This document shows, one piece after another, positions 32,130-42,660 of a stretch of 64,000 nt of DNA. A program made the translations under genes and the position numbers. Source of the DNA: Symbiodinium natans (taxonomy: Eukaryota; Sar; Dinophyceae; Suessiales; Symbiodiniaceae). The stretch lies in the NCBI GenBank assembly GCA_905221605.1, contig CAJNDS010000799.1:1-64000 (forward strand), given 5' to 3'. Below the pieces are notes generated by a model. The model was not told the DNA's origin and did no database searches. It worked only from the letters and a program-made list of their open reading frames with translations. Numbering within the stretch: the stretch's first letter is position 1; every line of letters starts with the position of its first letter.

Positions 32130-32256
32130 GCCACCGGGCTGATTCTTGGACCGCCCAGGGGGAGATCGAGATCGTGCGCGTTTCTCCCGAGCAGGTGTTG
32201 CTGCGTCGGGCGCGCGATCTTGAGCCAGAGCCCTACGCTGCAACGCCTATACAAGC
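32130..32256 (+). CDS. Candidate kinase-gene tail exon
   Basis: CTTACCCAG| opens a frame reading HRADSWTAQGEIEIVRV, SPEQVLLRRARDLEPEP and YAATPIQA, ending at GC|GTAGGG. Composition is strongly protein-like. A second frame is open over the same bases but is rich in Cys and Ser and less plausible. The product is not recognised. Confidence 0.55.
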
Positions 32257-32599
32257 GTAGGGGGGCACGAATTGCAGTTGCTTGGCGAAGCGCTAATCGA
32301 GAAAACGAACCTCCAACTTTCCATGACTTTCCTTTATACTGTAGTAGGCGACACCCTGCCTTGGTAGGCGAAGCCACGGCTTGGCGAATTGATATACTGT
32401 ACCTACTACCAAAACCGATACCCTGGCACGTAAGTCCGCCTTTGTCTTTCCTTTGAGTATTGCCGCCCCGCTCAAATGGATGCATGGAGAGGATGCTGTA
32501 CGGCCTCTACCTTCCAAGAGGTGTTGCTTGCAGATCGCACCGTTTGAAGTCAGACATGAATCCAGACCATCAGAGATGAAGACCTCGCTTCCCTGTCTA

Positions 32600-32740
32600 T
32601 CAAGGGAAGAAGAAGACGAGAAGGTGGGCGAGACGGAAGAGCTTGTTGTTCGGTCATCTTCATGGGAAGTCCTCGCAGGAGAATATGTTCGGTCATCTTC
32701 ATGGGAAGTCCTCGCAGGAGAATATGCTCTCCGAGCATAA
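32600..32740 (+). CDS. Candidate acidic exon with 39-bp tandem duplication
   Basis: The frame EEEDEKVGETEELV is followed by two copies of VRSSSWEVLAGEY, then ALRA and a stop. The duplication (32648-32686, 32687-32725) is perfect and a multiple of three, consistent with selection on a coding frame. Splice edges are not clear. Confidence 0.4.
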   Translation, partial: SREEEDEKVGETEELVVRSSSWEVLAGEYVRSSSWEVLAGEYALRA

Positions 32741-33199
32741 CATCAGCAAAGGTGAGGGTGTCATCATCCATGTCGTCTCAAAGATTAGGCAACTCAGAGG
32801 CCGATCGCCTCACTTCTAGCGTCTTCTAGATGTCCTGCTTGATTGCTAATTGCTACCGCTTGAAGCGAACCTTTGACAGAAACAATCCTGATGTTGAGAG
32901 CATCAGTGCTTGCGCAACTCACGTTCTGAGACATGCAACTTGAAGCATTGAGACTTGCAACTTGAGCTTGACCTTTTTCATATTCATAGCCATTTGTGCT
33001 TGCAACATTTCTTGTAGGTTAGACGTAGACATTATCATCTCTCACGTTGTTGTCAATGGCTTCATCTTGTTCCTGAAGAAGACCTCTAAGCACCACTTGA
33101 AGAAGACAGAGACGGACAATCTCGCAAAGAAGGCGAAGCAGGGGTTTAGGGTTCAACCCTATATCCTAAACCCCAAACTCTAAACCAGGAGGTGGTACT

Positions 33200-33760
33200 T
33201 TGTGGTTTTAGGGTCTATAGGGCTTTGCAGGGTTCGAGGTTTGGGGTTTCGGGCTTACGGTTTAAACTCGTAGAACTGAATTCTTAGGGTATAGGGCGTA
33301 CATCATTTTTTTGTAAGTTTTTTGGATTTGTCAGATTCTTTAGATTGTTGACAGTTTTTAGAGATTTCAGTTTCCTAAGTTTGCTTGGGTTTTAAACTTT
33401 TCAATTTTGTAACTGCACTTTATAAGCATTTAATTTTGTACTTGTGTGAAACTGTTTTTCTTGACTTGTTTTAAGGTTCCCTTGTGTTTACAGCCAACAA
33501 GCAAGAGAAAAATTGAAAACACCAAATGGATTTTGAAGACATCTCAACAAAACATTTAAAAACCTAAACGTTCCAACAAAAATCATTGGTGTGAAAAAAG
33601 ATGCCCTCTCTCCCCTGCCCCTCCTCCCGGCCCATCCTCAAAGCCTGTGCCCTAGATCCTCCCAAACAAGACTAACATTTACAACTTATGGAGGGCTTGC
33701 GATTTAATATTTCTCGACTGCACTTCGGCTTCCGACCTTACTTAGGTTTGGGGTTTAAAG
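33200..33760. other. AT-rich spacer or intron
   Basis: Distinctly AT-rich sequence without telomere repeats, probably intron before the terminal exon. Nothing else is seen. Confidence 0.5.
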
Positions 33761-34096
33761 GGTTCGGATTCGTGTGAGTTGGTTTCTGGTTTTTGGTTTC
33801 GGTTCCGAGTTTTGCGTGGGGTTACGGTTTACAGCCTATGTAGATATAGAGGTAGAGGATTTAGAGTTTATGGGGAGGTTGAGACTTTCCACGAAAGGTG
33901 TATTATTTATATACAGGCCTTTGTGTTTTGAGCTTGTAAGATTTAAGCTGCTAAGGATTCCTGTTTTCTTATGGTTCTTGGAGCTTACATCTCATGTCGT
34001 GTTGAAGCTTTGCGGCGCGACAATGTGTCGCTGGAGCTTTAACCCTCACATCCGAGTCATCCGAGATCATCCCATCCACCCGTGTCAACTTGGGAG

Positions 34097-34355
34097 GCCG
34101 GAGCTGACCGCGGAGGAGGCGAAGATCATTCTTGAACAGGATCTACGCCTTGCCGCCTTGCTCCGACAGGCCGGAAGTGGAAAGTCGACGCAAGCCATGC
34201 CCGACAGATCCCGAAAGGACAGTTTGACTACGTGGGAGAACTTGGGTGTGACTGGGCTCGTTCCTTTGGAGCTACAGGGGGAGGCTTCCTCCCCACTTGT
34301 GGAGCCGGAGGAAGACCTTTCCGATGCCACCCTAGCTCGCCTTCTCTATTGTTGA
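34097..34355 (+). CDS. Probable terminal exon with stop codon
   Basis: The frame PELTAEEAKIILEQDLRLAA continues through LLRQAGSGKSTQAMPDRS and ends EEDLSDATLARLLYC then TGA. TTGGGAG| is a plausible acceptor, and the frame also extends left to an ATG at 33774. The start is helical and charged, the end acidic. It may end the kinase gene that starts upstream. GSGKST is not a true P-loop, because the Gly five residues before GK is missing. Confidence 0.5.
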
Positions 34356-35309
34356 CCTACCTACCCCCCCCTCCCCCATCCCCTTTTGCACCTTCCCTTG
34401 TCACCTCCTTGCCACCCTTTCCCTTTCCGTATCCGCGATGTGTCTTGGTAGCATGGATTGAATTCGTGGGAGGGGGGGGGGGGGAGGATGTTTCCGGAGC
34501 CGCCCTGAGATATGGACAGGGAAGCGGTTGTGTGCTGCAGCTACTGCTGTGAACCAACCGTCCAACCAACCAACTAACCAGCCAACCAACCAAGGTTTAG
34601 GGTTTCGGGTTTAGGGTTGAGGGTTTAGGGTTTGGGGTTTAGGGTTCGGTTTAGGGTTTAGGGTTTAGGGGTTAGGGTTTAGGGTTTAGGGTTTAGGGTT
34701 TAGGGTTTAGGGTTTAGGGTCTACGGTCTGGGGTTTAGGATGTACGGTTTAGGGTTTAGTTTTTGGTGTTGGGGTTCGGGCGGGTTTTTGGGCTTACGGG
34801 TGTTCGAGGTTTAGGAGTTTTTGGTTTAGGGTTTTTGGGTGGTTTTGGAGTTGAGGGTTCTTGGGGGCAATAGGGGTTTCGGAGGGCAGGGCGCAGGGGT
34901 TCGGGGCTTTTTGGGCGACGTGGGGAGGAGCTTGTGAGTTACTTTCAGCTCATGCAATGCTATACTTAACAGTATCAAAGGCCCCGATCTAGGGTTTAGG
35001 GTTTGGGGTAAAAATTGATACCCCCCTCCCCGTTGGCTGGGACTGCCTGTCCTTCCCGGTGCTTGCCCTAGTGGGGTTGGGGGTTTTAGGGCCTTTTTAG
35101 GGTTCAGGGCGCTGACAGAAGAGAGGCAGAAGGCAGACTAGATAGCAAAAGGACATCAGCCCTAAACCACTTGTGAAGCCCATGCAGATTTATCTCCCCT
35201 CCTTGTCATAAACAATGTCGGCCCCTGGGACAGCTTATATTTCCCTTATTGGGTTTCAGAGGACAAGATTTAGGAATATTTTTCATAGGGTCTTACGGTC
35301 CGTTCTAGT

Positions 35310-35409
35310 GTCTCCATGTACCTAAATGGGGAATACTTGGCCCTTAAAACCTCCAATGTAAGGACTTTGGGGCCCAAGTATATAATGATCAGATACATTG
35401 ACCCTTAGG
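35310..35409. mobile_element. MITE-like family A, copy 5
   Basis: CTCCATGTACCTAAATGGGG and the right end ACATTGACCCTTAGGG bracket GGACTTTGGGGCCCAAGTAT. A complete 100-bp copy. Confidence 0.78.
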
Positions 35410-36296
35410 GTATACCAAAATCTGGTGAGCTGGCGGAGTCTTGGCGTTGACCATCCTACTCTCAGCCCGATAACTCAAGTCGGAAGCACACGACCCGTAA
35501 CCCTACCAAAGGCACAGATACCCAAAGCCCCTCTCACACCTCTGAACCCAAGACCGTAGTTGCATCTCTCTGTACAAAATGTATACATATCTTAGGCAGA
35601 AGCTACATATGTATGTGTATATGTATATATACACGTTTATGTATCAGCTTTCCTACATATATGTATATAAAAGTGCGTATTTACATACATACATGCATAC
35701 ATACAGACATACAGACATACAGACATACAGCCATACATGCATACTTTCTTCATATAGCTAGCCTAGAGACCGCAAGCTGAACCCTGAAAACGCTTGCCAG
35801 GCCTCAGCGCCCGGAGCCCGCACCACAAGGCATGGGTTGGCCTCAAAGGTTCTTTGGGGTGTGTGGGCGTATGGGTTTAGGGTTTAGTTTTGGGGTTAAG
35901 GGTTTTTTTGGGGTTTAAGGTTGAGGTTTTAGGGTGAGTGGTTGAGGGTTTAGGGTTTAGGCTTTGGGGTTTACTTCGGGGTGGGGGATAGGTGCGCTCC
36001 CCCCCCAATCACCCCGATCACCCTCCCCAGCTACCCCGATAAGGTTCACTTAGGGTCCTTCGTAGGGGGCACATGGGTCAAGGGCATGGTGTGAGGTTCA
36101 TTCGTTGAGGACTCGGACTCCGAGCTAGAAGATCCCAAAAGCTCCTCCAACCCTGAACCCTCAGGCCCTCAACCCTAAACCCTAAACCCCTCAAGCCCTA
36201 AAGCCCTCAAGCTTAAAGCCCCGAAGGCATCGAAGCCCCCTAGCGCAGCTTCCTGAAACCCTCTTATCAGCCCCAAACTTCTCAACACCACCCGAA

Positions 36297-36365
36297 ACCC
36301 TAAACCCTAAACCCTAAACCTCTAATAGGGTTTAGGGTTTAGGGTTTAGGGTTTAGGGTTTAGGG
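36297..36365. repeat. (CCCTAAA)n / (TTTAGGG)n inverted junction
   Basis: CCCTAAA units meet TTTAGGG units at CCTCTAATAGGG. A similar junction (CCCTAATAGGG) occurs at 44112. The orientation is opposite to that made by telomere end fusion. Confidence 0.85.
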
Positions 36366-36380
36366 AATAGCCTTAAGCAG

Positions 36381-36460
36381 GAGGAGGCGGCTCTCCCCTT
36401 TCGCCCAGCCGGCAGAAGGCGCGCGGAATGGGGGAGTCCAGCGGAATTCTGGAGGGGGCG
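36381..36460 (+). CDS. Candidate exon, Arg/Glu/Pro-rich
   Basis: TTAAGCAG| is followed by EEAALPFRPAGRRRAEWG and SPAEFWR, ending at a donor GCG|GTCGGG. Reading to the next donor (AG|GTTTAGGG) would pass a TAG, so the first is preferred. The product is not recognised. Confidence 0.5.
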
Positions 36461-36567
36461 GTCGGGCTAGGTTTAGGGTCTTGGGTCTGGGGTTTACGGT
36501 GCAGGATTTAGGGTTTCAAGGGTGCATGGTTTAGGGTCTAGGGTCTAGGGTTTAGTCCTCTATGACA

Positions 36568-36757
36568 TACCCCAAAGCCTTATGTAGTATGGCTTTTGGC
36601 GCCTGATTCCAGACTCATACTGCACGTGGACCCTAGAAACTCTGAAGCCTAAACCTAGGTTTAGTGCTTATCGTGCTCACAAGCCCCTGTCCACTGGCAG
36701 TACGAGTCTGGCATCAAGCGCGAAAAGCCGTACTGCATAAGGCATTGGGGTGCCGAA
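36568..36757. mobile_element. Palindromic element with ~57-bp inverted repeats (family F)
   Basis: The arms (36570-36628 and 36701-36755) share CCCCAA(A/T)GCCTTATG(T/C)AGTA, CGGCTTTT-like and CCAGACTC blocks in inverse order. The centre is about 70 bp with CTAAACCTAGGTTTAG, itself a palindrome. The only copy seen in this window. Confidence 0.75.
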
Positions 36758-36952
36758 CTCGTTCATAGTGCACTAAACCCTGGACCCCAGACCCTAATTA
36801 GACCCTCAACCCTACACCCTCAACCCTAAACCCTGCAATCTAGACCCTAATCCCTAAACCCTAGACCCGGAACACCAAGCCCGCTTGATCATCACATCCA
36901 ACGCGAGCCAACTACAAAGGTCCACGAGGTGTCCTGTTCAGAGTTTTCGGTA

Positions 36953-37160
36953 GCTCAGTGGTGCCCTATTACCCTTTTGTTGGTTCTATAAAGTACCCTC
37001 TAACCCCTAAACCCTAAACCCTAAACCCTAAACCCTAACCCTAAACCCTAAACCCTAAACCCTAAACCCTAAACCCTAAACCCTAAACCCTAAACCCTAA
37101 ACCCTACACCCCCCAAAAGTGTACCCTTATTGTAATATGGCCACTGGGCTACCAAGAAGT
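36953..37160. mobile_element. Family D element split by a CCCTAAA array
   Basis: The left end (GTAGCTCAGTGGTGCCC) and right end (GGCCACTGGGCTACC) are inverse copies. Between them, about 105 bases of CCCTAAA units (37002-37106) interrupt the element near its centre. A copy without the array is at 48996-49110. Confidence 0.72.
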
Positions 37161-37559
37161 TCGCGGCTTCACGGGTTTGGGGGTGGTGGGGGGGAGGGGG
37201 GGGTGGAGGTTACTCGGATGTAGGGCATGGGATCTTCTAATGGCGGAGTTTAGGGTTTTTAGGGGTTATAGGGTTTAGGGTTGGAGCTCAGGTTATAGGG
37301 CTCTGAGGGGCGTTTTTGGGGGGTACTTGGGGTGTAGGTTAGCGTTCAGGCAGGTGCGTGCTTCATGACTTCCGTTTTTTTGGAAATTTATATGGGTCCC
37401 AAGCAGGAACTACATGAAAAGCCCGTCAGATACGCCCTACACTCCTGCATCGTAACCCCTGCACCCAAAACCCTAAACCCGAAACCCTAAACCCTAAACC
37501 CTAAACCCTACACCCTAAACCCTAAACCCTAAACCCTAAACCATATACTGCACCTAGAG

Positions 37560-37625
37560 GCCGCGCAGGCCGAGTTCATCCGCACACGGCAGGCCAGGAG
37601 GAGAAGTCGTAGGCTTATCCGATGA
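37560..37625 (+). CDS. Candidate exon, Arg-rich helix
   Basis: After a CCCTAAA tract and CACCTAGAG| the frame reads AAQAEFIRTRQARRRSRRLI and ends in TGA at 37623. A donor AGAA|GTCGTAGG at 37604 is possible before the stop. Composition suits a basic coiled coil. Confidence 0.45.
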   Translation, partial: AAQAEFIRTRQARRRSRRLIR

Positions 37626-37633
37626 ACCCTCAA

Positions 37634-37700
37634 CGGTTTAGGGTTTAGGGTTTAGGGTTTAGGGTTTAGGGTTTAGGGTTTAGGGTTTAGGGTTTAGGGC
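37634..37700 (+). repeat. (TTTAGGG)n tract
   Basis: Nine units following the candidate exon. Confidence 0.93.
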
Positions 37701-37816
37701 CTAAAAAGGTTTATGGTTCCTATTACCCTTCATAGCAGTATAGGGCCACATGATCCCACATTGTCGATTCATTTGGTCCCCCAAGGTACAGGCCTCCGAG
37801 TTAGAATTTATAGGTT

Positions 37817-37913
37817 GGGATATTACCTATTATACTAATCGTCCTTAATAGGGATTATAGTACCCTTATTTTATTTATCCTTATGAAGGACTGTTAGTAT
37901 AAGGGGGAACATC
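37817..37913. mobile_element. MITE-like palindrome, family B, copy 4
   Basis: TATACTAATCGTCCTTAATA is mirrored by GAAGGACTGTTAGTATA, with ends GGGATATTACC and GGGGAACATCCC. Confidence 0.8.
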
Positions 37914-38075
37914 CCAGTTTATAGGGCTTGTAGATGTTTGGGCATGCCACATGGAAGCGCACTTTGTAAGCGCGTATAGTCGACAGACCGTCCCTCCTCA
38001 TGACCCTAAACCCTAAACCCTAAACCCTAAACCCTAAACCCTAAACCCTAAACCCTAAACCCTAAAGGGCCGCCC

Positions 38076-38113
38076 ATGGTGGCAACGTCCGTGCTGCAAA
38101 AGGACTTGCTAAG
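38076..38113 (+). CDS. Candidate start exon
   Basis: GCCCATGG context, then MVATSVLQKDLL, then a donor, AAG|GTCGGT, with TTTAGGG immediately after. It follows a CCCTAAA array with no clear acceptor, so an initiating exon is possible. Confidence 0.35.
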
Positions 38114-38322
38114 GTCGGTTTAGGGTTTTGGGTTTAGGGTTTGGGGTTTAGGGTTTAGGGCTTAGGGCTTTGGGTTTAGGGTTTAGGGTTTAGGGTGTAG
38201 GGTTGTAGCACAGATATGAGGCGCCAGAGCCAGCAAGGTCGGCATATGAGCCCAGGTTGGCAAAGCCCGCTTTGACAAAAAGGCGTGGAGTCCCCCAACT
38301 TCGTGCCAGGGCGTAGTGTTCC

Positions 38323-38401
38323 CTAAACCCTAAACCCTAAACCCTAAACCCTAAACCCTAAACCCTAAACCCTAAACCCTAAACCCTAAACCCTAAACCC
38401 T
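38323..38401 (-). repeat. (CCCTAAA)n array
   Basis: Eleven perfect units. Confidence 0.95.
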
Positions 38402-39072
38402 ATGAAGTCATGATGCCGGAAAGTACTGCATTTAGGGACTATAGGTTTTGGGGTTTAGCATCCTCTCAGCCTGAGACCCTGTAGACCAGGAGCCCGACTC
38501 TAATTCCTCCGAACCCTTTGGGCCTTTGAGCCCAAAAACCCTCAACTTGAGGGTGTTTAGGGTTTAGGGTTTAGGGTTTAGGGTTTAGGGTTTAGGGTTT
38601 AGGGTGGTTAGAACCCTCAACTCTAGGGTTTTGGGGCGTACGAACCCTCAACTTTAGGTTTCGGGGTGTAGGGCGCTTATGTGGGGGTCGCGAAGCTGCC
38701 AGGCGGCCAAGGAGGTCCGAAGCCCAGACAAGCCTCCGGATTTTTGGGCTTAGGGTTTATAGGGTTTAGGGTTTAGGGTTAGGGTTTAGGGTTTAGGGTT
38801 TAGGGTTTAGGGTTTAGGGCTATACCGTTTAGGGTTCAGGGTTTCTAGGGCTTGTAAGATGCAAAGCTCCGAAAGTTTCGGATTTAGGTTTTTTTTTTTT
38901 TTTTTTTGGGGGGGGGGTTGGTGTTTAGAGTCAATGCCAACCTTCCTCCCAAACCATTTCGCCAGCACGCCTCGCTTTGCCGGCAGTGAGCAAAGAGCGT
39001 GAACAGTTCAGGGCTTAGGGTTTGGGATGTTTTGGATCTTGCCTTCGTGCGCCCAAGGACCATACTACTTGG

Positions 39073-39241
39073 GGATGCTCCACCTTATCCTAGCAGTCCT
39101 TAACAGGCATTCTAGTACCCCTAGTATACTCCCTATTCAGGACTGTTAGGATAAGGGTGATCATCCAAACCCTAAACCCTACACCCTAAACCCCAAGAGC
39201 CTAGGACCCTAAGGACTGCTAGGATAAGGGGGAACATCCCA
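39073..39241. mobile_element. Family B element with duplicated right arm around a CCCTAAA tract
   Basis: A complete palindrome (39073-39168) is followed by CCCTAAA units and then a second right arm (39213-39241: AAGGACTGCTAGGATAAGGG then GGAACATCCC). The arm sequence therefore flanks the telomeric tract as a direct repeat of about 28 bases. Confidence 0.75.
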
Positions 39242-39354
39242 ACATAGGACGGTTCGTGCTCCTGCAACCCGCATCGCTCCAGACCCCATCCTTTCAAGCC
39301 CTTACTAAGCCCCAAGCCCTAAGCCCGAAGCCCTCAAAAGCCAGCAGACCCTAA

Positions 39355-39530
39355 ACCCTAAACCCGAAACCCTGCACCCTAAACCCTACACCCTACACCC
39401 TAAACCCTAAACCCTAAACCCTAAACCCTAAACCCTAAACCCTAAACCCTAAACCCTAAAACCTAAACCCTAAACCCTAAACCCTAAACCCTAAACCCTA
39501 AACCCTAAACCCTAAACCCTAAACCCCAAC
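39355..39530 (-). repeat. (CCCTAAA)n array
   Basis: About 25 units with a few CCCTACA variants, ending 42 bases before the next exon. Confidence 0.95.
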
Positions 39531-39572
39531 CCGTGGGAATCTCGTGTCTATCCCGAGGCAAAACGCCGGCAG

Positions 39573-39611
39573 GAGGGCGAGGTGCCTCGAAGGGAAGACG
39601 CGGGGCTAGGG
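39573..39611 (+). CDS. Candidate exon, charged
   Basis: CCGGCAG| then EGEVPRREDAGLG (13 codons, phase 0 at both ends), then the donor GG|GTTTCGGG. The frame is open further left through YPEAKRRQ, so the exon may be longer. Confidence 0.5.
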
Positions 39612-39905
39612 GTTTCGGGTTTAGGGCTTGGCGATAAACCCTAAACCCCAAACTCGAAACCCTAAACCTTGAACCCTAAACCCTAAACCCTAAACCCTAA
39701 ACCCTAAACGGTTTGGGGTTTCGGGTTGAGGGTTTAGGGTGTAGGGTTTCGGGTTTAGGGTTTCGAGTTTAGGGTTTAGCCTTTGGGGTTTCGAGTTCAG
39801 GGGTTTCGGGTTTAGGTGTTTTTTAGTTAGTTTGTTTTTTTACGTGGGGAGCGGGGCGGGGGGTGCTTTGAGTCCTACTTCGGGCTTGTTTTGCGGCTCG
39901 CATCC

Positions 39906-40030
39906 CACGTACCGAAATAGGGAATACTTGGGCCGTAAAGTAACCCTAAATCCCAAATCCCTAAACCCTAAACCCTAAACCCGAAACCGTAAGGGCCTTT
40001 ACGTACTTCCTGTAGTCTAGGAGCATGGGG
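39906..40030. mobile_element. Family A element interrupted by CCCTAAA units
   Basis: The left half reads CACGTACCGAAATAGGGAAT and breaks at GGGCCGTAAAGTA. About 50 bases of CCCTAAA-like units follow, then TTTACGTACTTCCTGTAG resumes the element. Confidence 0.6.
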
Positions 40031-40199
40031 GCCCCGGACGCTAAACCCCCAACGCTTGAGAGCTAACCGGCTCTAAGCCCCAAGTGGTTGGGTTTTGGGT
40101 TTAGGGTTTAGGGTTTAGGGTTTAGGGGTTAGGGCTTGGGGTGTAGGGTTTACTATGAAAGTCGGTACCAAAGCAAAAGGCAGAAACACGGCAACCCTA

Positions 40200-40430
40200 A
40201 ACCTTAGATCCCAAGCCCTAAACCCTAAACCCTAAACCCTTGTGCTAAACCCTAAACCCTACACCCCAAACCCTAACCCCTAAACCCTAAACCCTAAACC
40301 CAACCCCAAAATCCTAAACCCTAAACCCTAAACCCTGCACCCTAAACCCTAAACCCTAAACCCTAAACCCTAAACCCTAAACCCTAAACCCTAAACCCTA
40401 AACCCTAAACCCTAAACCCTAAACCCTACC
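40200..40430 (-). repeat. CCCTAAA arrays
   Basis: Two blocks of canonical units with variants between, the longer being 40318-40430. Confidence 0.93.
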
Positions 40431-40470
40431 TGCACAAAGAGTGCACCTTCCTTCCCGTGGCGGCCTACAG

Positions 40471-40529
40471 GCGGCACCGAAGGTGGGCGAGCGAAGGCAG
40501 CGGCCCAGAGACCACGAGGCGAGACGCGG
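40471..40529 (+). CDS. Candidate exon, frame uncertain
   Basis: CCTACAG| and GCGG|GTTTGGG bound 59 bases that are open in all three plus frames (for example APKVGERRQRPRDHEARRG). The position between CCCTAAA and TTTAGGG arrays matches other exons. Confidence 0.35.
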
Positions 40530-40707
40530 GTTTGGGTTTAGGGTTTAGGGTTTAGGGTTTAGGGTTTAGGGTTAGGGTTTAGGGTTTAGGGTTTAGGAAA
40601 TAGGAATTAGGGGTTTGGGTTTAGGGGTTTTAGGGTTTTAGGGTTTGGGGCTTAAGGTTTAGGATTTAGGATTTAGGGTTTAGGGTGTAGGGTTTGTTAA
40701 AGTTTAG

Positions 40708-40814
40708 GTTTGGGATGTCCCCCTTATACTAACAGTCCTTAATCGGAATTGTAGTAGGGGGTACTGCTTTCCCGATTAAGCAGTCTTAGTATAAGGGGCA
40801 TCATTCCAAGTTCA
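40708..40814. mobile_element. MITE-like palindrome, family B, copy 6
   Basis: CCCCCTTATACTAACAGTCC is mirrored by GCAGTCTTAGTATAAGGGG, with GGGATG / CATTCC ends. Confidence 0.8.
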
Positions 40815-41512
40815 GGGTTTCAGGTTTTTAGGGTTTAAGGGTTTAGATTTGGGGTTTTAGGGCTTTCGGGATTTAGGGTTCGCGGTTTGTGCGAACGGTC
40901 TTGCAGGCGATCCTGAAGCATCAGCTTGGGGATCTTTACAAGGGAGGAAATTACGAATTTGCGATGCTACAGCATGGCTCGCCTGCACTTACTGTGATTT
41001 AGGGTTCGGGCTTTGCAACCTATCATGTTAGATGTTCTGAGCGCGTAAAGACTGCTCAGATCACTTCTACACCCCTTCAACCCTTCACAAAATATCCCAT
41101 TGCAAACCTTGATAAGCCTTTTTTTTATAACCTGGACCCCAAAAGCCCTAAGAACCCTAAACCCTTAAAACCCTAAGAACCCTGAACCCCAAAAACCCTA
41201 ACAACCCTAACAACCCTAAACCCTTAGAAACCCATTAAAACCTATCTAGGACCCAGCACGTGGGTCCTTGCTTCCTTTTGTTTCGGGCCCAGATTCCTTT
41301 CTGACAGCCACGAGCTGGTGTAGGGTTTAGGGTTTCGGGGTTTGGGGGCCTTAGGGTTTAGGGTTTCGGAGTTTTGGGGTTTGGGGGTTTAGAGTTTAGG
41401 GTTTAGGGTTTAGGGTTTAGGGCTACAATGGCATATGAAGCTTCGTAACCTTGAGCCTTTCGGTCGCCACTTTGGGCCTGAGGAGCCAGGGCCTCCCCCC
41501 CTCACCGGCAAG

Positions 41513-41546
41513 GAGAGGGAGGCCGAGGCCGGCCGGGCGTTGCAAG
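41513..41546 (+). CDS. Candidate exon with GC donor in telomere-like sequence
   Basis: GGCAAG| then EREAEAGRALQ, then CAAG|GCTTAGGG. The donor GCTTAGGG differs from the usual GTTTAGGG by one base and begins a homogeneous TTAGGGC tract (41548-41615). Confidence 0.45.
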
Positions 41547-41547
41547 G

Positions 41548-41615
41548 CTTAGGGTTTAGGGTTTAGGGTTTAGGGCTTAGGGCTTAGGGCTTAGGGCTTA
41601 GGGCTTAGGGCTTAA
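41548..41615 (+). repeat. TTTAGGG to (TTAGGGC)n variant array
   Basis: Three canonical units followed by about six TTAGGGC units. The same variant block occurs at 63190-63230. Confidence 0.92.
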
Positions 41616-42660
41616 GGGCAGTTTGCCGGGATTCAGGGTTTAGGGCTTTAGGGTTCAGGGTTGAGGGCTTAGTTTTTGTTTTTGAAGGTTTAGGGCTTAG
41701 GGTATGGAGTCTTCAGGGGTTTAGGGGGACTCTAGGGCTTAGGGTGACCATTGTGCGGTTTAGGGTTCGGAGATTTGGGGTTTAGGGAAATCGTTCGGGG
41801 TTTGGAGCGTAAACGTATCATGTTCAAGCGAGTTCGCGAGTTCAAAGGACAGCTCAAGTACTAGAGGGGTCGGAATGAGTACTACTGGTATACCCTTCTG
41901 GTCCCTGTGCTTTTAGACTATAGTAACCCCCAAGAACTATTCAGGCCCCTGTAGTAGCAAGGTTTTTGGCAGGATTCAGGGTTACCTGGTTGTTAAGTGT
42001 TTGTTGGGTTAGCTTGCATCAAGGTTTATGTAGGGGAACGGAAGTGCGGTTTGGTTTTGTGTTTACGACTCAAGGGATGCAAATGTGTTTTGGAATAGGG
42101 TTGAGGGTGCATGAGGATTGGCTTTAGGGCTTATGAACCCAAAACCCTATAAGCCCTAACGCGTGGAATCGACCAAGGCTGGTGGGTGGAGGGTTTAAGG
42201 TGACGGGGTTTTGGTTTGATGGTTCCGACGCCAGCCACATCCTGAACTACTCTGAGCCTTGCTTGAAAACGGTTGGGCAGGATCCATGAAGCCAAACAGT
42301 ACCCTGTATCCATTTCGGGGTAAAGGTCTATGGGGCTTATGTGCCACATGAACATTAAACCCTAAACCCTAGAAGCCCAACCATCCGGGGCCCTCCCCCC
42401 CGCCAATGGGAAACTCACTCAACCTTCTCTAGTCCTACCCCATACCTTTAGTGTTTAGGGTTTAGGGTTTAGGGTTTAGCGTTTAGGGTTTAGGGTTTGG
42501 GGTTTTCGCAACAAAGAAGCAACTAGAGGGAGGACAAGCCATCATTATGGGTACGTTGAGGGTTTTTGAGCACTTCCTTTTTGGTGAAGCGGTACTCGAC
42601 TGGGGAAGTGGGGTGCCCGATAGGGATACGAGATAAGGCTCCATGCATAGCCGAACCCTC

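Larger units (their letters stand above)
34356..36380. other. Probable intergenic region
   Basis: Holds a C/CT-rich stretch after the stop (34360-34440), TTTAGGG tracts (34592-34780), a family A element (35310-35409), a TATG/CATA microsatellite (35578-35760) and CCCTAAA/TTTAGGG tracts (36297-36365). If transcription is polycistronic, as often proposed for dinoflagellates, this separates two genes of the same direction. Confidence 0.45.

Noticed and set aside
34180-34200. P-loop (GSGKST) in the terminal exon
   Set aside because: The Walker A pattern needs Gly or Ala five residues before GK; here it is Arg, and no Walker B follows.
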